From: Verrucomicrobiales bacterium
Lineage (GTDB): Bacteria > Verrucomicrobiota > Verrucomicrobiia > Limisphaerales > UBA1096
Reading direction: 5' to 3'
Assembly: GCA_002721375.1 (NCBI GenBank)
Contig: PBKH01000048.1
Location: 1-31,778 of the forward strand
DNA: 31,778 nt
Below are positions 22,895 to 31,602 of this stretch, one piece after another. The notes below the pieces were generated by a model. That model ran no database searches and had not been told where the DNA came from. It was given only the letters and a program-made list of their open reading frames with translations. The translations under genes were made by a program, and so were the position numbers. Each line of letters starts with the position of its first letter. Position 1 is the stretch's first letter.

Positions 22895-25647
22895 TACGCC
22901 GAGGGTTTCTTCCGCTCGTCTACGATAACAAAACCGAGCAGCCCGAAGCCACCAAGCAGCGAGGCTAGACTGACGTAGAGCCAGGTGAGCGAGGGTTCAA
23001 ATCGAAACTCTACCTCGTGGTTTCCTGGGGGTAGATGCACTCCGCGCATCACAGTGTTGCAGCGGAGTAGTTCACTCGGGCGGCCGTTAACCGTGACACG
23101 CCAGTGCGGTGACCAATGGTCATTGAGGAGTAGCACTGACTCGGCGGCTGCTTGGGCTTTGAGTTTAATTGCCTTAGGCCGATAAGACGTGATTCTGACC
23201 GTGCCGGCTGCTTGGCCAAGCTCGTTTTTTGATGGTTCGATTGGTAAGTTGACAATGACTGTGGCGTGCGGATCGAACTCAGGCTTCGCCAAGGCCTCGA
23301 GCGCAGATGCATCATTCGTCTGCACTTGCCATTGTCCAAATAGCTTGGCCCTGGGCAGGGCCCCATCGAACCGAATCATACTGTACGAGCCGGCCTGATT
23401 GAATTGTGTTGTAAAATCTTCTGTGCCAGGAGAGTTCGGGTTTTTCGTGCCGGGGCGGAGGCCGATTGCAAAGTTTTTGGCCACCGAGAATCGAGCTTTT
23501 CCGGGATCGAATTGACGATTGAAAAAAGCAACGTCGTTGGTGCTGCCAAGTAGCCATCGTGTGTTAGTGAGTTCCCAGTGCCGTCCGCGAAGATAATGTG
23601 TGTTTGTGTCGCCGGTGATCGTAAAACGCCGTTCGAATGCTTCATGGTCGGTGGCAATACGTGGCATCTGCACGATGTCAAGCGACTGGATGTTGTTGTA
23701 CAGAAACTGGTGCTGTAGCCACTCGATGCGGTAAAGCTGATTGAGAAGTCCGGAGGGCAGGGGAGAGATTGTGACACGCCCCTCATGCGGGGTTTTAGCC
23801 AAGGTGCTGATAAGCGGGTTGCTGGCATCGTATTTGTGCTTATAATTTTCATATTGCACCCATGGAGAATTGGCTCGCGTGAGGTCAAGAACCATCAATA
23901 GCGCAAGCACTATAGCCCATTTGGCTGCGGTATCGCTGCTCATCAGTTTCGCAACGAGAAATACCCCGGCACCCAGTATCAGCGAGGAAAGGATGACTTC
24001 CATTGCGCTGAATGAGGCCATGGCTTGCGCAGAGTTGGGGTCAAATCCTAGCGAAGCGATGTGCAGCCCAAGCGATTTTCTGGAAGCTCCATAAATCAGA
24101 GAACCGAGCAGCATCAAACCGGCGGCGATGCCCGAGCCGCGTATCCACAGTCGAACCGTGCGCTGTGGCTCCGTTGGCTCGCGTTTGGTCAAACGCAGAA
24201 GCCCCTCGATGCCGTAGCAACACAACACGATAAGCCCAAAGTGCATGGGGTGCAGAAACTTGATCGGATTGCGCATTGTGTTGAAAAACGGCAGTTGATG
24301 GATGAGTTGATAAAACAACGCGTGCCGCCCATAGGCCAAGAGCAGTGATATGCCTGCCAGCGCGGCCCAAAACAGAATCATCCGTCGCTCGTTTTTTGAG
24401 TAAATATTTGCTTGTTTTTGCAGTGCGAAAAATAATGCCCAAGCGGCGAGTAGCACGACTATGATGCCGGCGTATTCACCCGAGCCTGAGTGGCGTTGCA
24501 GAAGTTGGTGCTTGTTTTGTCTTAGGCTCAATAGCTGGCTCGCCTCCGGGACGGTAATATTCATTGCCATGGCCAGTTCGCCTGGGACGATGTTTTCCAA
24601 GCCCATCTTCGCGATGACATCATTAACTTCGGCTACACGCTCAAGCAAAGGATCCTGCCCCATTGAACCCCAGTAATTGCCGCCGACCAGCGATCGGATT
24701 TTATTATCATCATATGGACGTGGAGTATCGAGGCGGTATCCGTATAGGCCCGGGATAACGATGCGTAGCGTCTCCATTTTTGGTAGGCTCCACTGCGTAA
24801 GAAATGTCCACTGACGTTCCTTGGCCGCGGCACGTTGCTCCGGGGTCATCAACTCACCGGTTGAGTTTTGGAGTTGAGTGCCGACGAGGGTGGACAGGGT
24901 TTGCGAGGCGGTCAAGCCGGCGGCCAGTGCCACAATCGCGATCCCGGCCAAGCCCCGTCCCGCTGCTTGGCCAAGCGTGGCTCTTTTATCACACTCCAGC
25001 GGCTTGATGGTAAAGCCGAACAGTATAAAAGCTGCGATGTAAAGGCTGTACAACGCACCGATATCGTAACCCTCCATCAGGCCAAGCCCGACGCAGAGGC
25101 CGGCTAGCGTAAGGTTCGCCCACGGCCTTGACTTCAGTGCGCGCATGATGAATGCCGCGGCGAGGAACGTAGTGGCAAATGTGAGTGCGCGCGATGGCAA
25201 CCCCCAGCAGGCGTACGAAACCACTTCCATGTTGAACGCGGCGGCCATCGCGCCGATCGCGCAGGCTAGGTTTCGGAGGCCCAGCGTACGAAAGAAATAC
25301 CATGCGGATAGCCCGAGTATGATAAGGCAAATAGGAGAACACAACTTTAGGTATAACACCGATTTTTGGAGGAGCATACCAAGCGCCATATAGATGCCGG
25401 GCGATGCGCTAGGTTGCTCGTAACCGAGCCAATTTAGGTCATGCCAATAGCCGAAGAACGTGTCAGGCATCTCAATCGCGTCAGTGCTAATCGATCCAAG
25501 TGGTCCATCGTTTGAGAACAGAATTAACGCTGGGTTGAGGCTATCCCAAAACAGAAACAGTGTGACGGCGGTAAGCGTTAATGCTGTGCCTCCAAACGGT
25601 TTGACCCAACCAGAAGAGCGTTTAGTTGATAGAAAAAAAAGATTCAT
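22894..25647 (-). CDS. YfhO-like polytopic membrane protein
   Basis: The 917-residue protein has many hydrophobic segments over residues about 20-570 and one near the C terminus (LYVSLASLLGGFGLLGFVIV). The loop HQLPFFNTMRNPIKFLHPMHF and the C-terminal beta-rich domain LLNDHWSPHWRVTVNGRPSELLRCNTVMRGVHLPPGNHEVEFRFEPS match the YfhO family, GT-C-like membrane proteins. In Bacillus subtilis YfhO works with a polyprenyl-phosphate GT2 enzyme to add sugar outside the membrane. Here a GT2 gene is directly upstream with no gap (TAA then ATG), but that GT2 lacks membrane helices, so the partnership is inference. Expected role: transfer of a sugar to a surface glycan or protein. Confidence 0.8.
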   Translation of the reverse strand: MNLFFLSTKRSSGWVKPFGGTALTLTAVTLFLFWDSLNPALILFSNDGPLGSISTDAIEMPDTFFGYWHDLNWLGYEQPSASPGIYMALGMLLQKSVLYLKLCSPICLIILGLSAWYFFRTLGLRNLACAIGAMAAAFNMEVVSYACWGLPSRALTFATTFLAAAFIMRALKSRPWANLTLAGLCVGLGLMEGYDIGALYSLYIAAFILFGFTIKPLECDKRATLGQAAGRGLAGIAIVALAAGLTASQTLSTLVGTQLQNSTGELMTPEQRAAAKERQWTFLTQWSLPKMETLRIVIPGLYGYRLDTPRPYDDNKIRSLVGGNYWGSMGQDPLLERVAEVNDVIAKMGLENIVPGELAMAMNITVPEASQLLSLRQNKHQLLQRHSGSGEYAGIIVVLLAAWALFFALQKQANIYSKNERRMILFWAALAGISLLLAYGRHALFYQLIHQLPFFNTMRNPIKFLHPMHFGLIVLCCYGIEGLLRLTKREPTEPQRTVRLWIRGSGIAAGLMLLGSLIYGASRKSLGLHIASLGFDPNSAQAMASFSAMEVILSSLILGAGVFLVAKLMSSDTAAKWAIVLALLMVLDLTRANSPWVQYENYKHKYDASNPLISTLAKTPHEGRVTISPLPSGLLNQLYRIEWLQHQFLYNNIQSLDIVQMPRIATDHEAFERRFTITGDTNTHYLRGRHWELTNTRWLLGSTNDVAFFNRQFDPGKARFSVAKNFAIGLRPGTKNPNSPGTEDFTTQFNQAGSYSMIRFDGALPRAKLFGQWQVQTNDASALEALAKPEFDPHATVIVNLPIEPSKNELGQAAGTVRITSYRPKAIKLKAQAAAESVLLLNDHWSPHWRVTVNGRPSELLRCNTVMRGVHLPPGNHEVEFRFEPSLTWLYVSLASLLGGFGLLGFVIVDERKKPSA

Positions 25648-26613
25648 TTACTGCCACTGCTCTTTTTTGAGCGATGAGCCGAATAAGAGATCACGAAAAA
25701 AAACGGTGATCGTTCCAAGTTGCCAATGCAGCCACGGCACTCTGGGGCGAGCTGACTCGTAAATTCGCAGGACATGATCTGGTTTTTCATCAGCCATCTG
25801 TTGCATCTTGACGCGAGATCGAGCGGCGAACAGGCAGCGCAGTTTTTGCCGGCGCAGCCATCGCGGTAGTACAGCTTGTTCCATAAGGCCAAACGCATGT
25901 TGTATGGCTTCCCACTCGTCGATTACCCAGCTTTTGATGTTTTCCTCATTGCGCTTAGTCATGCTGAACGGGTGTCGTCGAATCTGCAGCAACACCTCTG
26001 ACACGGCGACCCGTTGTTTGCACAATTTGGTCAGGTCGGAATAAAAAATGCAATCGGCTGCATGCGGCATGTCGGTGCGAAACTGAATCGGGCACGTCTG
26101 TCCAAGTGTCTTTATAATCACGCCACCTAGCATGAGCGAGTCGCACTCGCTGTGCTGTGCGAGCAAAGCGTTGGCGGAGACGGCGCGGGGATGCGTTTTC
26201 TTCTGCTCCGGGCTTTCAAGCCGATTGCCGTCCTTGTCTACAAATTCCGGCAGGCAGTAGCTGAACGACGGCGCGTCGGCATCCTTGAGCGCGTCGGTCA
26301 TTCGCTCCATAAACTCCGGTAATAGCATATCGTCAGCGCAAATGTAATGCAGGTAGTCGCACTCGGTAGCATAGCCGAGCGCCTTATTGAAATTGTGGAA
26401 CAATCCTTCGTTTTGTTGACTGCGAATCAGTTCGCAGTCGAGCGACTCGTATGCCTCGACGAGTTCTGCCGTGCCGTCGGTTGAGGCATCATCAAGTACG
26501 ACCACACGGTCAGGTTGAAGTGTTTGTGTGGCAAGCGAGTCGAGCGTGGCGCGGAGGAATCGTTCCCCGTTGTATACCGGGATGACGGAAATGATGTGCG
26601 CTTGGTTGCTCAT
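25648..26613 (-). CDS. Glycosyltransferase family 2
   Basis: The 321-residue GT-A enzyme starts MSNQAHIISVIPVYNGERFLRATLDSL, with VVVLDDASTDGT giving the nucleotide-sugar-binding acidic pair and CADDMLLPEF the metal-binding DD motif. No transmembrane helix is evident. It should transfer a sugar from a nucleotide donor to a growing cell-surface glycan. The longer open frame beginning at 26649 was rejected because ATG 26613 overlaps the stop of the upstream reductase gene by four bases (ATGA), the pattern used along this cluster. The stop abuts the start of the YfhO-like gene. Confidence 0.9.
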   Translation of the reverse strand: MSNQAHIISVIPVYNGERFLRATLDSLATQTLQPDRVVVLDDASTDGTAELVEAYESLDCELIRSQQNEGLFHNFNKALGYATECDYLHYICADDMLLPEFMERMTDALKDADAPSFSYCLPEFVDKDGNRLESPEQKKTHPRAVSANALLAQHSECDSLMLGGVIIKTLGQTCPIQFRTDMPHAADCIFYSDLTKLCKQRVAVSEVLLQIRRHPFSMTKRNEENIKSWVIDEWEAIQHAFGLMEQAVLPRWLRRQKLRCLFAARSRVKMQQMADEKPDHVLRIYESARPRVPWLHWQLGTITVFFRDLLFGSSLKKEQWQ

Positions 26614-27464
26614 GACCGCTGTGCGAGTTCGCTGATCATTGCTTCCCAACTTGGTGGAGAGTAGCCGGTGGCTTCGTTGAAGCGTTTGGCGTTAAGGCTC
26701 CGGTCGCAGATAAACGTGTCCTCGGGTTTAATGATTCCTTCCCAGCTTAGTTTGGCTTGGCAAAGTTTCAGGAGATCAAATTTTGAAATCGGTTCACTGG
26801 CAACGTGCCAAACACCTGAAAGATTATTGTTTCGAGTGAGAATACGCTCAACTATTTTGGCCATTTCGAGCGTGGTGAAACCGGTGTAAATGGCTCGTGT
26901 ATACCCATTTATGGTTTGACCTTTTTGGCTCAAAAACCAGGCCAGCAGCCCTAGGGAGGTGCCGAGTTCGTATCCTATGACTGAAGTGCGGATTGTGACG
27001 CAATGTGCGGCGGTAACTTCTCCTTGATGTTTCGATTGGCCGTAAAGGTCGAGGGCGTCCGGAGGATCTTCCTCAGTGTAGTTGCCCTGCGTGCCGGCGA
27101 AGACGCAGTCGGTGCTGAAATGAATCAGGCGCGCCCCGAGATCGCCGCAGCGCTTGGCTAAGCGGTGAGGAAACTTGGCATTGACGCGCCGGGTGAGCGA
27201 TTCGTCTACGGCTTCATCGCGCTGCTTGATTAGGCCGATGCAGTTGATGACGGTCTCGGGTTTCGCCTGGTCAAGCGTCTTGTCAAGCGTAGTGTCATCT
27301 GTAATGTCATCGACATGGATTGTTCTGGTCTCGTCGAATAAATGATACTCGGTGAAGTCTGAGACAGCGCGGCGTAGCGTCACCCATGTGTCATGTCGCC
27401 CATGGAGTCCGCGCCAAAGTTGGTGGCCCAACATGCCGCTTCCGCCGAGGATGAGTAGCTTCAA
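26610..27464 (-). CDS. RmlD-like sugar-nucleotide reductase (SDR family)
   Basis: The 284-residue protein begins with the NAD(P)-binding LKLLILGGSGMLGHQLW and has VINCIGLI, LIHFSTDCVFAGTQGNYTE and the YGQSK segment supplying catalytic Tyr and Lys (YxxxK). It resembles the dTDP-4-dehydrorhamnose reductase family. Beside a CapE/FnlA-like dehydratase, a closer functional parallel is WbvR, which reduces the 4-keto group of a UDP-2-acetamido-2,6-dideoxy-L-hexose. The start is TTG at 27464: an AAGGAGG SD lies at 27472-27478, seven bases upstream, and TTGA overlaps the preceding stop by four bases. The longer frame to 27593 reads through unrelated sequence and was rejected. Confidence 0.85.
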   Translation of the reverse strand: MKLLILGGSGMLGHQLWRGLHGRHDTWVTLRRAVSDFTEYHLFDETRTIHVDDITDDTTLDKTLDQAKPETVINCIGLIKQRDEAVDESLTRRVNAKFPHRLAKRCGDLGARLIHFSTDCVFAGTQGNYTEEDPPDALDLYGQSKHQGEVTAAHCVTIRTSVIGYELGTSLGLLAWFLSQKGQTINGYTRAIYTGFTTLEMAKIVERILTRNNNLSGVWHVASEPISKFDLLKLCQAKLSWEGIIKPEDTFICDRSLNAKRFNEATGYSPPSWEAMISELAQRS

Positions 27465-28147
27465 GGCTGTGCCTCCTTGTCGTGACGTGCCGGGACACCT
27501 CGCACATCCTTCATGGCGATCAGATTGAACGCATGTTTGGGTTTGCAATTGATGCGAAGCAGAAGCGTAAGCGCCTCGTCGAGCAGCAGGCAACCCGGGA
27601 AGTTATATTTTGGTCCGGCCATATAACCACGAAGGTAATGCGTTCCGGTTGTACCATGTACTGTATAGCCGCGTCCCTCAAACTCATGGATAAACCAGCC
27701 GGAGTGGTGTCGCTGAAATTCGTTGCCGAACTCCGGCCCCTGTTCCACGAAACCATGTGGAGTCTCCAAGAGGATGTATTTTGTAGAAAGTTTCTCGACT
27801 CTATCCAGCAGTTCAAGGCCGGTTGTTTTATTTAAGTGCTCGATGAGGCCAAAAAGTGTTACGAGATCGAACTGTTCTTCGATATCGTCTTTTAGGATAT
27901 TCGCATGAATGTAGTGATCGTGTATGCCTCGTGCTCGGGCTAGGTTGACGGATTCGGCATGGGCATCAAGGCCGGTTGTCTGCACTTCAGGACGAAATGC
28001 GCTGAGGTGCGAGCGAGTGCCGCAGCCAATGTCGAGCGCTGTCTTAACTTCCCCAGAGCCAATTATTTGCGCTGTGTAGTCAGCGGCGTCACGAGGGCGC
28101 AGCATTTGTCGGATTGAATTCGGCATGAGCTTGGCCACACGGGTCAA
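27461..28147 (-). CDS. Class I SAM-dependent methyltransferase of glycan cluster
   Basis: The 228-residue protein has the SAM-binding loop ALDIGCGTRSHLSAF, the strand-2 acidic residue in TTGLDAHAESV, and FDLVTLFGLIEHLNKTTGLELLD as the later motif. The tail has YNFPGCLLLDEALTLLLR. It is probably a cytoplasmic enzyme acting on a sugar or lipid-linked glycan; the acceptor is unknown. The start is TTG at 28147 within TTGA, overlapping the dehydratase stop by four bases. GTG at V4 and ATG at M8 are alternatives, since no SD is visible. Its own stop overlaps the next TTG start in the same way. Confidence 0.83.
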   Translation of the reverse strand: MTRVAKLMPNSIRQMLRPRDAADYTAQIIGSGEVKTALDIGCGTRSHLSAFRPEVQTTGLDAHAESVNLARARGIHDHYIHANILKDDIEEQFDLVTLFGLIEHLNKTTGLELLDRVEKLSTKYILLETPHGFVEQGPEFGNEFQRHHSGWFIHEFEGRGYTVHGTTGTHYLRGYMAGPKYNFPGCLLLDEALTLLLRINCKPKHAFNLIAMKDVRGVPARHDKEAQP

Positions 28148-29130
28148 ATGTACAATTCAGTTTCGCCCATTTGGTCGAGCAATGGTTTGATGTCATAAAC
28201 GGAGTCAAATTGGCATGTGTTGGCGGAGGTATACTCGGTGCCGAGCGGTTGTTCAGTTCGGTGTTCCGGTACGTTGTATTCCGGATGGATGGCATAAAAG
28301 AGGTCCTCCTCGGTGACGCGCTGCATTTCGTACTCGTTGACAAGTATCTCATGAAGTTTTTCACCAGGCCGAATGCCGGTGACATGAATCGGGTGATCGG
28401 TACCCTTGGAACTGTACTTGTTGCATATGGCTTCGGCGAGTTTACCAATCGTGCAGGCCGGGGCTTTGCGGACGAAAATTTCGCCGCCGGTCGCATGCTG
28501 CATTGCGTGTAGGACGAGGCCAACTGACTGGTCAAGCGTCATCAGGAATCGTGTCATTTCCGGTACGGTGATGGTGATCGGCTCGTCGTTATTAATCTGC
28601 CGTTTGAACAATGGTATGACCGATCCGCGGCTACCCATGACGTTGCCGTACCTCACGCAGCAGAACTTGGTAGTGCCGCCATCCTGGTTTTGACTGCAAA
28701 CGAGTTTTTCCATCATCGCCTTGCTAGTGCCCATCGCGTTGAGTGGTTTGACGGCTTTATCTGTACTTAGTGCGACAAACGTCTTCACACCAGCGGCCTT
28801 GGCGGTGCGGCAGGCGTTTTGTGAGCCGGTCACGTTGGTCTTGTAGGCCTCGAATGGGTATTGCTCGCATGAAGGCACGTGCTTGAGCGCGGCGGCATGA
28901 AAAACAAGATCCACCCCGGACATTGCTTCTTCTAGGCTGTGTTCGTCCCGGACATCCCCGACAATGTATTGGAAATGGGGATAGGCCTGTTGCATCTCCC
29001 ACTGTTTCTTCTCGTCGCGGCTAAAGATGCGGATTCTGACGGGCGATTGCTTGAGTAGGTGTGCGGCGACGCGGTTTCCGAAGGAGCCGGTGCCGCCGGT
29101 GATAAGGATTGTGGAGCCGGAAACATTCAT
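28144..29130 (-). CDS. UDP-N-acetylglucosamine 4,6-dehydratase (CapE/FnlA/WbjB-like)
   Basis: The 328-residue SDR protein starts MNVSGSTILITGGTGSFGN (NAD-binding GGTGSFG), followed by RIFSRDEKKQWEM, IVGDVRDE and FHAAALKHVPSCEQYPFEAYKTNV. The active-site segment LSTDKAVKPLNAMGTSKAMMEK has Met where most SDRs have Tyr (MxxxK), as in the FlaA1/CapE branch. The FSRDEKKQ signature favours the inverting 4,6-dehydratase/5-epimerase that starts UDP-L-FucNAc, L-QuiNAc or L-RhaNAc synthesis over PseB. It is the first gene of the six-gene cluster and is divergent from the secreted basic protein. No C2-epimerase partner (FnlC/WbvD) is in the window. Confidence 0.88.
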   Translation of the reverse strand: MNVSGSTILITGGTGSFGNRVAAHLLKQSPVRIRIFSRDEKKQWEMQQAYPHFQYIVGDVRDEHSLEEAMSGVDLVFHAAALKHVPSCEQYPFEAYKTNVTGSQNACRTAKAAGVKTFVALSTDKAVKPLNAMGTSKAMMEKLVCSQNQDGGTTKFCCVRYGNVMGSRGSVIPLFKRQINNDEPITITVPEMTRFLMTLDQSVGLVLHAMQHATGGEIFVRKAPACTIGKLAEAICNKYSSKGTDHPIHVTGIRPGEKLHEILVNEYEMQRVTEEDLFYAIHPEYNVPEHRTEQPLGTEYTSANTCQFDSVYDIKPLLDQMGETELYI

Positions 29131-29220
29131 GCCAAAGCCGCACAGAGTCTAGGCGCGGCCTCGGCGGTTGGCAATGGACAAGGCTTGCGCAATCGGGCGG
29201 TCGGGACTAGCCTCAGGTTT

Positions 29221-30066
29221 ATGAAAGCCATGGTAGCAGGATTCATCGCGAGTTTTGGTATTATGACGAGTTTAGCGGACTCAGTCACCCAGTCTCAGTC
29301 CGATGCTTTTCCGTTGGCAAAGCGCGATTCGGTACAGCTCGATTTTGAGACCGAGCGGGGCTTGGCATATCAGGTCTTTAGCAAAACAGGCGATGGTGAC
29401 TGGCAGCCGCTTGGCAGTTTGATCGAAGGGGACGGCCGCGAGGCGACGGTGTCGTATTTCGGTAAGTCCGATGGGGTGGACTTCCGTGTGGAGACGTACG
29501 AGGTGTCTGGGCCGTCGTCGTTGCCTGAGGGAATCGATTACAAACTGACAGGTATCTATCGGCTACGTGGCACATATCGGGTTTGTGTTGCCAAGGTGGA
29601 TCGCTCTGTCGAGCCAGCGCGAACCGCCCACTTCACTCTCATCGAGGGGGATGAAGGCGGATCACTTCGGCTGCTGTCGGTGGATGCCTCCGCAGGTCGT
29701 GTGCGGATTGAGGTGGGTGACGTGCCTCTATCATTAAGTCTTTCAGGTGATACGTTCCAGACCGCGACGACTAAGCCGCAGGGACCACCTCCAGCCACGG
29801 GCAATCCGACGGTTATTACTGCCCCGCCGAAGGGCAAGGTTTTTATGGCCAATCGCGAACCGTATTACAAGTCGGCCCAGAAAAAGAAACCGTACACGAA
29901 CCGCTATTCGCTTCTTGAGAAATCAACGGTCAAGTCAATCAATCGCAGAATTCGGAACCAGCCGGAAACAATCTTTACCCCGCGTGTGTCAGTTCCGACT
30001 TATAGGATTCCTGCGCACTATCGGCCTACTTCACGACACACGACATTTCGTATCCGCCCCCGGTAA
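29221..30066 (+). CDS. Secreted protein of unknown function with basic C-terminal tail
   Basis: I do not recognise a family. ATG 29221 (AGG about six bases upstream) gives a 281-residue protein with a signal peptide (MKAMVAGFIASFGIMTSLA). A beta-rich region follows: GLAYQVFSKTGDGDWQPLGSLIEGDG and DFRVETYE resemble small carbohydrate-binding-like or Fn3-like modules common in Verrucomicrobiota exported proteins (weak resemblance). A proline/glycine linker (PQGPPPATGNPTVITAPPKG) leads to a strongly basic tail of about 75 residues rich in Lys, Arg, Tyr and Pro (SAQKKKPYTNRY, SINRRIRN, TFRIRPR), which could bind an acidic polymer such as a glycan or nucleic acid (inference). Upstream codons back to 29059 overlap the divergent dehydratase and look non-coding. 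Confidence 0.7.
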   Translation: MKAMVAGFIASFGIMTSLADSVTQSQSDAFPLAKRDSVQLDFETERGLAYQVFSKTGDGDWQPLGSLIEGDGREATVSYFGKSDGVDFRVETYEVSGPSSLPEGIDYKLTGIYRLRGTYRVCVAKVDRSVEPARTAHFTLIEGDEGGSLRLLSVDASAGRVRIEVGDVPLSLSLSGDTFQTATTKPQGPPPATGNPTVITAPPKGKVFMANREPYYKSAQKKKPYTNRYSLLEKSTVKSINRRIRNQPETIFTPRVSVPTYRIPAHYRPTSRHTTFRIRPR

Positions 30067-30102
30067 AACTTCATTACGTTTTGGACGTTCTATTACAGCT
30101 GT

Positions 30103-31506
30103 TTAATGTCCGAGGGCGTTTAGCAGTTTTTGATGGATGTTGCCGAAGCCGCCGTTGCTAAGGATACAGAGTATATCGCCTTCCTCTGTCTGGTCGACGA
30201 CGTAATCAATAATCTTATCTGTGGTGGGGAGAGTTTCCGCCTTCGTACCGGTGGCGCGAATGTCTTCCATTAACCTGACCGGATCGAGTCGCTCTTCGGC
30301 AGGAATTTGACTGGCTTTCGCAACTTTGGCCAAGACGACGCGATTGGCCAAGCGAAGTGCCTCGGCAAGCTCTATCTGGAAATGGTTCCGACGGGTGGTG
30401 TTGCTGCGAGGCTCAAAAATGGCCCAGACCCGCCGACCAGGGTATCTTTGGTCGATTGCCTTAAGAGTCTCGCGGATGGCGGTGGGATGATGTGCGAAGT
30501 CGTCAATGACCGTGATTCCATTTTCTTCGCCTCGAATTTCCATCCTTCGCCGAATGCCTTTGAATGTATCCAGAGCGGACTGTATTTGCCCGTTGCTGAG
30601 ACCTGCATGCCGGGCTAGCAACAGCGCGGCCAGGGCGTTTCGGATATTCAATTCGCCTATCAGTGGGATACGAAACTTCGTTTCGTCGAACCGAAATTCA
30701 GAGCCGTTTTCGCTGTAGGTCAGGTCGCTGGTTTGTTCGTCGCAATTTCCACCCAAGCCGAAACGGCGGATGGGGCAGTGGTCGATGTCGAGCAGCGGCC
30801 CGAGATTGGTGTCGTCGCCGTTGGCCAGCAGCAAGCCATTGCGCGGGATGATGTTGATGAGGCGTTGAAAGGAAGTTTTAATTTCGTCAAGATTGCCAAA
30901 AATGTCGGCGTGATCAAATTCGAGGTTGTTGATGACAACCGCCTCGGGCAGATAATGGACGAACTTGCTGCGCTTATCGAAAAATGCGGTGTCGTACTCG
31001 TCGCCCTCGATCACGAACCAGTCGCTGTTGGTGAAACGTGCACCCTGACCGAAGTTGTTCGGGATGCCTCCGATCAGAAAACCGGGGCTGAGCCCGTTGT
31101 GTTCCAGCAGCCAGGCAAGCAGTGATGCCGTGGTTGTCTTGCCGTGGGTTCCGGTGACGACGAGGTTGCGTTTTCCGCGCAGGAACCGTTGCTTAAGCAA
31201 CTCGGGCAGTGAGCAGTAGGTGAGTTTTTGTTCGAGCGCAAACTCCGCTTCAGGGTTCCCGCGCGAGATAGCATTGCCAATTACGACTAGGTCCGGCTTG
31301 TGAAAGAGGTTGGCTTCGTCGAACGACTTGGCCTCAATGCCCCGCTCTGCGAGGAAGGTTGACATTGGCGGGTAGATGCCTTCATCGGAGCCACTGACGG
31401 CGATGCCGCGCTCTTTCAAGGCTGCTGCGACGGAGGCCATTGCGGTACCGCATATGCCAATAAAATGGATAGAGCGGGTGTTGTTATTTGACGGATTTGC
31501 GTTCAC
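30103..31506 (-). CDS. mpl: UDP-MurNAc:L-Ala-gamma-D-Glu-meso-DAP ligase (murein peptide ligase)
   Basis: The 467-residue Mur-ligase-fold enzyme attaches recycled L-Ala-gamma-D-Glu-meso-diaminopimelate tripeptide to UDP-MurNAc, saving new synthesis. The opening HFIGICGTAMASVAAALKERG and SGSDEGIYPPMSTFL are characteristic of Mpl over MurC. The ATP P-loop VTGTHGKTTTASL, FVIEGDEYDTAFFDKRSKF and NLEFDHADIF are intact, as is DDFAHHPTAIRETL near the C terminus. Its presence implies meso-DAP-type peptidoglycan with recycling. The start is GTG at 31506 without a clear SD. It converges on the unknown secreted gene with a 36-base gap, and a possible promoter lies 67 bases upstream. Confidence 0.94.
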   Translation of the reverse strand: MNANPSNNNTRSIHFIGICGTAMASVAAALKERGIAVSGSDEGIYPPMSTFLAERGIEAKSFDEANLFHKPDLVVIGNAISRGNPEAEFALEQKLTYCSLPELLKQRFLRGKRNLVVTGTHGKTTTASLLAWLLEHNGLSPGFLIGGIPNNFGQGARFTNSDWFVIEGDEYDTAFFDKRSKFVHYLPEAVVINNLEFDHADIFGNLDEIKTSFQRLINIIPRNGLLLANGDDTNLGPLLDIDHCPIRRFGLGGNCDEQTSDLTYSENGSEFRFDETKFRIPLIGELNIRNALAALLLARHAGLSNGQIQSALDTFKGIRRRMEIRGEENGITVIDDFAHHPTAIRETLKAIDQRYPGRRVWAIFEPRSNTTRRNHFQIELAEALRLANRVVLAKVAKASQIPAEERLDPVRLMEDIRATGTKAETLPTTDKIIDYVVDQTEEGDILCILSNGGFGNIHQKLLNALGH

Positions 31507-31572
31507 TTCTTAGGAACGACAATTGCCTACCCCAGCTAATCTGGGAAGCCAAGCGACAAAGAGTGGCGTTCG

Positions 31573-31602
31573 ATTAGTCTTGCGATTGGTTTTCGTTGTC
31601 AA
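31573..31602 (-). promoter_or_regulatory. Possible promoter of mpl
   Basis: On the reverse strand a perfect -35 TTGACA (31597-31602) is followed after 18 bases by ACTAAT (31573-31578), which matches the -10 consensus at four of six positions. The rest of the 272-base region to the right edge holds no convincing gene. Confidence 0.4.

Noticed and set aside
27465..27593. Longer N terminus of the RmlD-like reductase
   Set aside because: It is the other-frame shadow of the methyltransferase gene; the TTG at 27464 has an AAGGAGG SD at proper spacing and a TTGA overlap.
29059..29220. Longer N terminus of the secreted basic protein
   Set aside because: It overlaps the divergent dehydratase coding region and would bury the clear signal peptide starting at 29221.
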